Shown piece after piece: positions 56,191-64,000 of a stretch of DNA of 64,000 nucleotides (position 1 is the first letter of the stretch; each line of letters begins with the position of its first letter). The notes beneath the pieces were generated by a model. It did no database searches. It worked only from the letters and a program-made list of their open reading frames with translations, and was not told the origin of the DNA. Made by a program: the position numbers and the translations under genes. Location: the NCBI RefSeq assembly GCF_965638725.1, contig NC_134953.1:35578854-35642853 (forward strand). Direction: 5' to 3'. This DNA comes from Aptenodytes patagonicus. Its lineage: Eukaryota; Chordata; Aves; Sphenisciformes; Spheniscidae.

Positions 56191-56333
56191 TCTATTACTG
56201 CCATGCTCCTATGAACTCATGCCATCCTTAGTTCCACCTAAGAAAGTTATACACAATCCCTTTATGGCAGTTTTCTTCTCTTTAGTCTTCATAAAACACA
56301 GCATTGTATGGATAAGGATGATCATGACGCTCG
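56191..56333 (+). other. Candidate 143-nt exon upstream of NRBF2
   Basis: The segment lies between the polypyrimidine/CAG acceptor at 56190 and a full consensus GTAAGT donor at 56334-56339. One forward frame is open across it (through MPSLVPPKKV from 56219), with no recognisable domain. It is about 1 kb upstream of the NRBF2 first exon on the same strand. It could belong to an upstream alternative NRBF2 transcript or to a non-coding RNA ending near the promoter. Transcript evidence is lacking. Confidence 0.3.
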
Positions 56334-57089
56334 GTAAGTTAGCAGGTCAGCTTATTTGCTGTTCAGTACCCTGCTTAGCTGATCTTTCTCAAGAAAGTTT
56401 ATTTTGAATAATTAATACTACTACCTTGTTAGCACACACATGGTGATACGGCCATTTTGGTATCACTATCATTGTCACCTGTTTTCATATACTGCAATTC
56501 CTGCAATGAAAAGCCACGAAGAGCAATAGCTGTTTCTTCTCCCCCTCATTGCAAGAGCTGAACCGGCCACCCTCCTGACTAGCTTTGTGCCCAGGGCTGA
56601 AATAACAGCCCAGACCCCATCACCTTTGCTTGTATTGGATAACGCACCTCAAGGCAGAACTAAACTCTCCAGGGCAGGAGCGGTTTTTGCACCTTTGCAA
56701 TGGAAGGGCGCTTCGCGCTGTCACTCGTGTCTGTGGCTCGCCTGCGTGACCTCTCTGATACCCGCACCGACCTTGCTGCCCTGCGGCGATGGGTGCTTTT
56801 ACCGCCACGCTTCATGACCGTGCCGAGTGCTTTTTTTCCTCACAGAAACCCCACGCATCTACAGACCGACGACCTGTGCCACACGCAGCGCTGAATAAAA
56901 GGAGAAAAAAGGGGAAAGAAATCACGGTTGTGTGCCCTCCTGCCACGGGCGCGGGGCCCTCCCCCCGTTTGCGGCCGTGCCCCGCCGCGGGCGCTACCTC
57001 TCCGCGTTTCGCAGGCCGCTCATCACCCGGTCCCTCGGACCGAGCCCCCCTCTCCCCTCCGCGGGGCACCGGCGAAGTCGCCGCTGGCG

Positions 57090-57101
57090 CGCGCACGCGC
57101 G
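57090..57101. promoter_or_regulatory. NRF1 binding site
   Basis: CGCGCACGCGCG fits the NRF1 palindromic consensus YGCGCAYGCGCR at every position. It lies about 300 bp upstream of the NRBF2 start codon inside the CpG island, a typical location for functional NRF1 sites in housekeeping promoters. Occupancy is inferred, not shown. Confidence 0.6.
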
Positions 57102-57145
57102 GGCGGGAAGACGGCCGTTGGAGCGGCGCGAGGACGGCCGCTGGA

Positions 57146-57180
57146 GGGGCGGGGCGGGGCGGGGCGGGGCGGGGCGGGGC
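57146..57180 (+). promoter_or_regulatory. Tandem GC-box (SP1/KLF) array, seven GGGGC units
   Basis: Seven uninterrupted copies of the pentamer GGGGC form overlapping GGGGCGGGG boxes, the SP1/KLF consensus. The array sits 215-250 bp upstream of the NRBF2 ATG. As a pure 5-bp tandem repeat it may vary in length between individuals, and its G-runs could form a G-quadruplex on the + strand. Confidence 0.75.
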
Positions 57181-57199
57181 CGGCCCAGGAGCGGCACCT

Positions 57200-57213
57200 G
57201 TTGCCCCGGCGAC
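57200..57213. promoter_or_regulatory. RFX X-box-like site
   Basis: GTTGCC-CC-GGCGAC is an inverted repeat with a 2-bp spacer. It differs from the ideal X-box arms (GTTGCC / GGCAAC) by one base. It lies between the GC-box array and the first exon. RFX factors recognise such sites. Binding here is inferred. Confidence 0.45.
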
Positions 57214-57242
57214 GCTGCCCGAGTCTCGCGCGACCCGGAGGC

Positions 57243-57252
57243 TCTCGCGAGG
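57243..57252. promoter_or_regulatory. TCTCGCGAGA-type promoter motif (one mismatch)
   Basis: TCTCGCGAGG matches the housekeeping-promoter palindrome TCTCGCGAGA at nine of ten positions. A related TCTCGCGCGA lies at 57224-57233, and a CGGAAG ETS core lies at 57274-57279. This cluster just upstream of the exon is a plausible core promoter. Confidence 0.45.
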
Positions 57253-57370
57253 CGCCGCCCGGTACGGGCCGGGCGGAAGCGGCCGCCGTGTTTACAACCC
57301 GCTGGGGCGGGGACGCGGGAGAAGCGGCACCGGCGGCACCGGGAGCGGCGAGCAGGCCGCCTCCGCGCCC

Positions 57371-57394
57371 ATGTGCCCGCAGCCCCCGCCGTCC
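57371..57394 (+). other. Possible in-frame N-terminal extension of NRBF2
   Basis: An ATG at 57371 is in frame with the NRBF2 start and would add MCPQPPPS before MEVMEG. Its context is poor (C at -3, T at +4). The frame stays open upstream of it for several hundred bases because the island has few stop codons, so openness is not evidence of coding. It could be used at low level, or it could simply be 5' UTR. The usual vertebrate protein starts at MEVMEG as far as I remember. Confidence 0.3.
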
Positions 57395-57424
57395 ATGGAA
57401 GTGATGGAGGGGCCCCTCAACCTG
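57395..57424 (+). CDS. NRBF2: NRBF2 exon 1 coding part (partial, N-terminus only)
   Basis: The frame from the ATG at 57395 reads MEVMEGPLNL and ends in CTG immediately before GTGAGC, a good vertebrate splice donor. This ten-residue start followed by an intron matches my memory of vertebrate NRBF2 exon 1, whose protein continues AHQQSRRAD from exon 2. NRBF2 (nuclear receptor binding factor 2) is known as a cytoplasmic subunit of the class III PI3-kinase complex I, with ATG14, Beclin 1, VPS34 and VPS15. It has an N-terminal MIT domain and a C-terminal coiled coil, and it modulates autophagy. Only the leader before the MIT domain is in this window. The intron phase is 0. The ATG at 57395 has T at -3 and G at +4. 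The next in-frame ATG at 57404 has G at both -3 and +4 and is the better initiation context. The position inside a CpG island fits a housekeeping gene. The identification rests on ten residues plus the donor and the context. Confidence 0.85.
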
Positions 57425-57606
57425 GTGAGCGCGCGGCCGCGGGGGGCGGGGGGGGGTCCTCCTGTCAGCCGGTCCTGCCGCCGCTCTCGGCCCTCAGGCA
57501 GCGGCGAGCGCCCGCGGCAGGGAGAGGGTGACACCCCTCCCCTCTTACCGGTGGGTAACCGGACGGAGAAGCGCGACTTGAACAGTAAATAGGGTCCTTC
57601 TCCCCG

Positions 57607-57628
57607 CCCCCCCCCCCCCCCCCCCCCC
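57607..57628 (+). repeat. C22 homopolymer
   Basis: This is an uninterrupted run of 22 cytosines in the GC-rich start of intron 1. Its length is likely polymorphic and may be unreliable in the assembly. Confidence 0.95.
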
Positions 57629-60600
57629 GCACCTGTTCAGGGCTTGTGCCAGGCCCTGCCGCGGCGTAACCGGGCCCTGGCCTGGCTGGAGGGGAGCGGG
57701 GCCGAGCGGCTGTCCCGGGCTTGAGGCGGCTTCTGGGAGGGGGCTGGGCTGGCCCCAGTCCGGTCCGGTGGCTGAGAGGCGGGGTAAACGATGGCCAGGC
57801 CGCGCAGCGCTGCCCCGCTGCTGCGTACGGGAGCTCCTGCAGGGCCCGCGGCTGGTGCGGCACACGGTGGGATCTCGGCTGCTCCGTGCCCGGGAGCAGC
57901 TGGGAGCACCGCGAGAGAGGAAACGACGCAGGGGCGCGTGTAGTGGCGTGTTTCGATTGGGGGAGTGGGGTGCGTTAAGTCTGGCCCAAGTTGCAAACAC
58001 AAGGGGTAAGGGAAGTTCTAGATCTAGGGTCAAGAACAGTTAATTCTCTGCTGCCTTGTGGTTTTTATCAAAGCTGTATCTTGCCTATGCCTCAGATGCG
58101 GTGATACACAGAGCATTCCCTTAGACAACTAGCTTTGGTCCAGCAGTCCAATTAGCCAGGAGCAGCACACCAGGAATACAGCTGTAGTGCTTCCAGGAAT
58201 GAGTTTGATCCAGAAATTGTTTAGATAGTGCCATGCAAACCTCAGAGACTCGTGTCAGTTTAGTTTTTAATCAAAGCTTATTTGCTCCAGCATGGTGTCA
58301 GCCCTGACAAACCCTTGCCTGCTCCATACAGAGTCAGTCAGGTATTTCTGGATTGCTTTCTAGTTTCAGAAAGGCTTGTAAAATTGGCATTGCAGACCAC
58401 CCATGGAATTAGGGCTGACAGTGTAGCAAGAAGATGGTCTATTTAGATCTGAACCAATGGTGCAGAACCACTCTGGGTATGTCTGCATCGTGCTGTCTCA
58501 GACTTTTTACTCTGTATACTGGAGGCCTGATTGAAATAAGGAACAGCAGGAAGTAGAAAGCTCTTGTAACTTGTTGATATGATGGGTTTCAAGTCAGACA
58601 AACTTGCAGCACAGTAGCGCAGGAGGGATAAACTATAGCTGTTTCACAAACACTATAAAAACCTTTTTAAAAGTAGATCTAGTGCATGAGCTTCTAAGGA
58701 GAAAATGATAGTTGAATATTCACTAGTAAATGGCTGAAAGTAGCAACTTTGTGGCAGTGCAGTTATCACCAGTTAGTAGTGTTTCTTACTGAGACCACTT
58801 ACTAAGGATTGTAGAAGTGACAAGAATATGACTAAAGCCTGGCTGATGATCCTCTGACCACGATAGGAGTGTGCAGTTACCACAGCTGTCTAGCACCAGG
58901 CTGACAATAAGATCACTCCTATGTAATGGATGCTACAGGAAAAAAAGTTGCTTTGTATAGTTTTGTACAGAAAACTTAAGAAGTTGCCTGCGCATATGTT
59001 CCTACTTCCTTTTAAGGAGTATCCTGAAATACAAAAACTTTTCTTGAAACTGCTGCACGATATAGTCATGGATCATCTTATATAGAAAAATGACCTGTCT
59101 TTTCAGGTTGTGTCAAGTACCATGAAAACTCTTCTATGACAAGAGCTTGAATGGGCACAGTACCACGGTTAGAACATGCCTACGTTTTTTACGAGGACAT
59201 GAACAGGAGTAACTAGAATTTTGCAAAGCTCTCCTATTCATGGTCCCTCTCTGCAGCTGAGTTTCAGATTTGCAACAATATTCAGGGAAGGTGCCAACCT
59301 CCAATATAAGAATGTTCATTTAAGTTTTTGATACTATCCAGTGTCATGTATTTCACTTCTATAAATCTCTTCTCTTACCTAAGTGTAGTTCCTGTGGATT
59401 GGAAAAGCACAACTTTTTCCAAAGATACCAAACCATCAGAGAGGAGGGGAAAAAACAAACAAACAAAAAAACCCTAAACTACAAAGTGGTTTTGGATACG
59501 CTAATCGTTAGGTGTATTTATCTGCTATCAATGACTTAAGTACAAGACATTTTCCTTCTTTCAGTATATCATGGCTTGCTAATTTTTGTGAAATTGATTT
59601 TTCTTTAGTTAAGGCTTTTCATTAGAATTTGCTATAGTTCTTGGATGTTGCTTTGTCCTGTAAAACTTGTTCATTAGTTGTGTATTTGAGCATCTAGTCT
59701 TAGTTACTGGAAAGCATGGATACTGCCCTGATTTTCCTGGGGACCTGATCTGACAAAAAAAAAAAATCCTTAGTAGTTTTGCAGTATCCTTATATCTCCA
59801 TTTCTCTGTCAACATGTAGCACACCAACTGCACTTAATCACTTGTATTGGTGGCTTTCAGCTTCAGTTATTGTTTATGTATTTGACTCTTTGCTTAGCCT
59901 TCCTAATTACAGATGGCATACCATACCTTGTTGTATTCTGCTGACTTTAATTACATGCTTTTTCTACCTTCTGAAAGATGCGTTTCCCTCAAAATAATAT
60001 TTTATCATTATGCATCTGGGTCTTAATGCCTTAAGAAAAAGAAATATCATTGATAGTTTAAGTTTAATTGTATTTTGGTTTCCTTAATTCACTGATTTGC
60101 TTCTATAGATGGCACTAGACAAATAGTGATTTGCTTTCCTGATCTGTTTGGAAAAAAAAAAACCAACCCTGTAACTACAGTGTTTTTTGTTTAATGGAAG
60201 TTTTAATCGTTGACCTTCAGGTCTAATGACTTCAATGAGACATGCACCTATCTTTTTAGAATTTGGGCTTTAGTTCTTCAGACCCCCTTTTTTTTCTCAT
60301 TTTAAAGTTATTCTTATCTTTTTGTATACCTTCTGTGCCATTGTTGCATGCTTAACGAATAACCATGCCAAGTCTAACCTCATCTTTCCTTCTTTTAACC
60401 TTTCTAGGGCTTGTGCTACAATACTAACTGCTGATTTGATTTTTCCCACTGAGCTGTCCTCAAGGTATTCATTGTATCCAGTGATACTTCATTTAGGAAT
60501 AAATTGAAACAACTTTTCCAAAATCTGTTGCCACAGTCTGAGTTGTTAGAGCCATGGGAAAGTGTTTTGGGGCAGCTCTGATACTTGAGCATTTATTTTG

Positions 60601-60973
60601 TCTCTTCCTCTTGTCCCTTTCCCTCCTTTCCTCTCCCCCCCTTAGTCTAGTGTATGCTTTGCAGATGGGAAACATCACTTAATCTTGAAAGAATGGGTTA
60701 AAGGCCTGATCCTTATGCTTTTACTAATAAGGAAGCCAGTTCTTCAACCCTACAAATAAAATATTGAGGTTGTGCTGTGGAACTTAAAACTGGTATGGAC
60801 TAAGTGCAGTCCCTGCACCTGCAGGCAACCATATAGCGGATATCTAGTCCAGCTGAATACTTGTTTCACACATAATCTAGTGCCATAAACTAAGACATCT
60901 CAACATTCTTTAACAAATTAAAACTTTTCCTGCAAAAGCATGAAGATAAGTCTCCTACGAAAAGACCTCCTGT

Positions 60974-60990
60974 AAAAAAAAAAAAAAAAA
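60974..60990 (+). repeat. A17 homopolymer
   Basis: A pure A run in intron 1, followed by GAAGAAG. I saw no polyadenylation signal or retrocopy body upstream, so it is best read as a simple repeat. Confidence 0.9.
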
Positions 60991-61896
60991 GAAGAAGTTA
61001 AGAGCTTCTCTGTGCTACCTACTGTAGGGGCAATTCCTGCTGCCATCTGGTTTAGGCAAAGAATTCTGATGTCACATCCAGCAATAACTTTTAACCTTAG
61101 GTATAGGAGCAAAAGGTATCAGCCAGACACCTGTGAAGATTTTGCATACTTAAAAAGCACAGCGGCATACTGCTGACCATCAGAAGCTTGGAAATAATGC
61201 AGTAAAAATATGAGGCAAATAGTATCAACCTCCAGAAGAGACTAAAAAGGAAACCTGCTTGTTGAACAGAGTCTGACACCCAGGACTGCAGATTCTGCTT
61301 TAATACCTCAGTATCTTCCTGTAGGCTACGTGCTAAGGAGCCATACCACCTCTACCTTGTATTCTTCCTACGAGGTAATAGCACTTTGTATGGTTTATAA
61401 TAGGATACAATACAAAATCTGGTGAATATCTATTGCCTGTAAGTTTCTTGAAGTGTAAGGGATCCAGCTTGAACAGTTGTTGTTGTTTTGATGAAAAACA
61501 GAAAGCATGGACCAGTGGCTGGAGTGAGAATAACAATGTATATTGCAAGAATTTCATACAACGGAAGCTTTTAATATTAATGCTGTAAGACATTGGTAGC
61601 AACAATTCCAGTGCAAGCCAATCAGTGGTCTACTTTAAGAAATGTTTTAGAAGTGAGGTGACTACTACACCCACATGAGGGCAAAATAACAAGCAGAATA
61701 AATATGCAATATGGAAGAGTAGTAGGAGGAAATAGAAAGCATCTATGAAAGTTTACCAGAGACCAAAGGATTTAAACCACACGAGCCAATGTGTTTGAGA
61801 CAATGCCAGCCTGCACCTCTGTTATTTGGATTGGAAAAACAGGAATATTATGTTAATCTACAGAAACATCCACTGAATCCAGTTTGGTTTCTTTGA

Positions 61897-61914
61897 TTTT
61901 TTTTTTTTTTTTTT
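61897..61914 (+). repeat. T18 homopolymer
   Basis: A pure T run in intron 1, followed by AATAAAGCTT. It could be the complement of an old poly-A tail, but no recognisable element adjoins it. Confidence 0.9.
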
Positions 61915-64000
61915 AATAAAGCTTAACCTGAAAGCTGCTATACTTGCTCTTCCAATCTAAAATGAAAAAAGAGAGGCAGATGCACTCAATTCTGAACTCA
62001 ATCTAGAGAAAACAAGCATTTAGGTAATAAAAGTGGAAGTATCATTATATAGACATGCCTAACACAAAGTCTGTTTTTACTACAGTGGTGGAAGCCGTGT
62101 CTTGGTTTTCCCAGTAACAACATGATCTATATGGGGCCATTCATTTCAGCTAAGGGAAATGTAAGGTGTGAGCTCACAGAGACAGCAGCATATTTGTCTG
62201 AGTAAAGTGACTGGAGGTGCTGAGGTGATGCATCAGATACTCAGTTGAACAGCTGGATGAGTAATAGCCTCCTTGGAAAAGCTCAACAATTTTATATTCA
62301 GTCATGTAGCTACTACTAAAGCACAACACAAAACTGTTCTATGTTGCACGTATAACAACTTGCACATATAACACCTTGCACCCAGTCAAGAACATAATTA
62401 GCTAAGCTACAGGTGGTTGAGAGAAGCATTATTTCCTCACTGGTATCTATGCTGTTTGGGTACCTACCAGCAGTGCCCTTCTGCTGCGTCATGCTGGCAT
62501 TACGTGCATATCATAGAGCCAGGCAGTTCAGCTCTGAGTAAGTGTGCCTAACAGCTTTAAGACCCAAGTGAAGCCATCTCATGGAGGCCTGGGGAGGCAG
62601 CAGGCTGAAGTCATGGCTAAAGCCTTTCTGCCCCACTTGTTTTAAGTTGTTGCTCCTGGAATAGTTTGTTTACTGGACCATTTGTTGTGATGATTCGGTT
62701 GTCCCTGCTGAGGGGTAGCTCAGTTGCTGTAACAGCTTGAGCCATGTGGTTTAGGGCTATGTATAGGAGCCCAGATTGTTTTTATTATCAGGGTAGTGGG
62801 ACTGTTCTCATTTAGCTTATGACCTCCAGTTAGGAAGACGTGTAGTTGCAGGTGATCCAGGAAGGAGCTGCAGCTATGCCTATATAGAGTTTTGAAGACT
62901 CCACCTAACCTGAGCAGTGTGATTGTGAGTTGATTTAATTCCAGATCTCTTAATTGCATTTGCATGGTGAGGAATTCAGACTAACCATTTTATCTTAAAT
63001 TTGGAATAGGTTGGGAACACACGTGTAGTCAACAAGAGCTATTTAGTGAATTAATGTTGGTTGGCTAAACAACTGGTTGCTTGTCTGCCCATCTATTTAA
63101 ATTCTAATACTATTGCTTACAAGCAAGTTGAACTTCAATGTCTTTACAGTTCAATACAAAGTGAGTGAGTCTGTTAATACTGAGAATACGTTCTCATGAG
63201 TTTCACATACTTGTTTTTCTCTATAGTCACACTAACCTGTAATTTACACTTGAGTCATTGTTCTGTCAACCTTGCTAAGTACGGGCTTTCAAAGACAGAA
63301 AATTAGCTAACATGTGGCTAGTGGTATTGGTTGAGCAGCCACAGTGGGTTCTGCCATTTTTTGTTTCTCCTTCAGTCAACTCTATCTTTCTCTACAGAAT
63401 ACAAGGAGTATTTTTAAGGGGGCTTGCTTCCGTTGATGAAGCTACACATTACCATTTCTTTAGGCTTAGTGGCAAATATATTCCCATTATTTAGCATAAG
63501 TTACAGTACAGCTCTTTATTATTTTAGCTTTTAGTGTAACTCCCTGTAAATAAAAGCATTTTCCATAGTCACCCTGAGTTTTATTCATCATGATTGCACT
63601 TTTTTTTTAATTAAAAAAAACGGATAGCCATAGTTTATTCTTGGACCTCTCAGGTCAAGTTTTCCACTTGTATTCTCTCTTCATTCCATTTTTCAATGCA
63701 TATGCAGACATACACATTCAAACTTTTCTAAGTTCACTGTTTCCTGGTATGAATGGGTTTGAAAGAGACTTCTGTGTGTGTAGCACTGACAGTGTTTGTG
63801 GGCTGGGGGGAACAATGGTGCACCACCTCATCCTACCCTTTGTGGTCTGCTGCTGTAAACATCCACGTGGAAGATACTTAGCACTCTTTTGCACATTATG
63901 GAAGCAATGCAATGTGCACTTTCTGACTCTTCCTTTCTCCCATATACATTCTTAGAAAGACAGCCCTGTATCCTTAAGGAAACAAATCCCCAAATAGATC

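Larger units (their letters stand above)
56690..57960. promoter_or_regulatory. CpG-island promoter of NRBF2
   Basis: GC and CpG content rise abruptly from the AT-rich flank at about 56690, peak between 56930 and 57600, and fall off near 57960, where the sequence becomes AT-rich again. The island covers the first coding exon and the start of intron 1. There is no TATA box at a sensible distance from the exon. Together with the GC boxes and NRF1 site, this suggests a dispersed-start housekeeping promoter. The transcription start cannot be fixed by eye. It is likely somewhere in 57200-57370. The long open frames on both strands here are a by-product of GC-rich composition. Confidence 0.9.
57425..64000 (+). 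other. NRBF2 intron 1 (5' part, runs off the window)
   Basis: The interval starts at the GTGAGC donor after the NRBF2 exon 1 codons. No frame encodes the expected exon 2 peptide (beginning AHQQSRRAD), so the acceptor must lie beyond 64000. The first 540 bp belong to the CpG island; the rest is AT-rich. It contains a C22 run, an A17 run at 60974-60990, a T18 run at 61897-61914 and short CAAA repeats near 59456. I see no other gene, RNA gene or recognisable transposon. Confidence 0.8.

Noticed and set aside
1..56690. CR1 LINE remnants, tRNA genes, CRISPR-like arrays
   Set aside because: I looked for CR1 3'-end words, tRNA B-boxes and regularly spaced direct repeats. Nothing convincing was present, but diverged CR1 fragments could escape reading by eye.
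56789..57592. 267-codon open frame across the CpG island
   Set aside because: It includes the true NRBF2 exon 1 codons, but the rest reads through the promoter and past the splice donor. GC-rich DNA has few stops, so the length is compositional.
57465..58033. Long minus-strand open frames (132-162 codons)
   Set aside because: Low-complexity proline/arginine/glycine-rich frames opposite a CpG island, with no recognisable domain. They are composition artefacts, although a divergent non-coding transcript cannot be excluded.

Overview
This window looks like a vertebrate nuclear genome, most probably a bird or another sauropsid. It has a 57-kb AT-rich stretch with no recognisable coding exon. A short, extremely CpG-rich promoter island follows, and then the start of a spliced gene. 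I see no bacterial-style gene packing, no operons, no tRNA or rRNA, and none of the dense SINE/LINE content usual in mammals. The bird assignment is an inference from low repeat density and was not tested by a search.

Only one gene can be named. At about 57.37-57.42 kb, inside the CpG island, a short open frame reads MEVMEGPLNL and then meets a consensus splice donor (CTG|GTGAGC). From memory this is the N-terminus encoded by exon 1 of NRBF2, a regulatory subunit of the ATG14-Beclin1-VPS34 autophagy PI3-kinase complex. The rest of the window, to position 64000, is NRBF2 intron 1. Exon 2, whose product should begin AHQQSRRAD, is not present.

Layout: (1) positions 1-56,690 are intergenic, with microsatellites, homopolymers, a three-copy imperfect tandem repeat near 38.3 kb, several inverted repeats, a few GC-richer islets and some conserved-enhancer-like blocks. 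(2) 56,690-57,960 is the CpG-island promoter, with an NRF1 site, a seven-unit GC-box array, an RFX X-box-like site and the first exon. (3) 57,425-64,000 is intron 1, with a C22 tract just inside it.

In mammals the gene on the 5' side of NRBF2 is EGR2 (Krox20), separated by a large gene desert that carries its long-range hindbrain enhancers. If synteny holds, the left 57 kb is part of that regulatory desert. I flag a few blocks (near 16.0, 18.1, 28.2 and 38.3 kb) as enhancer candidates on motif content alone. Two stretches bounded by good splice signals (37,595-37,658 and 56,191-56,333) could be exons of unannotated transcripts. I did not find a novel multi-gene system here. Most open frames in the window look like chance frames.
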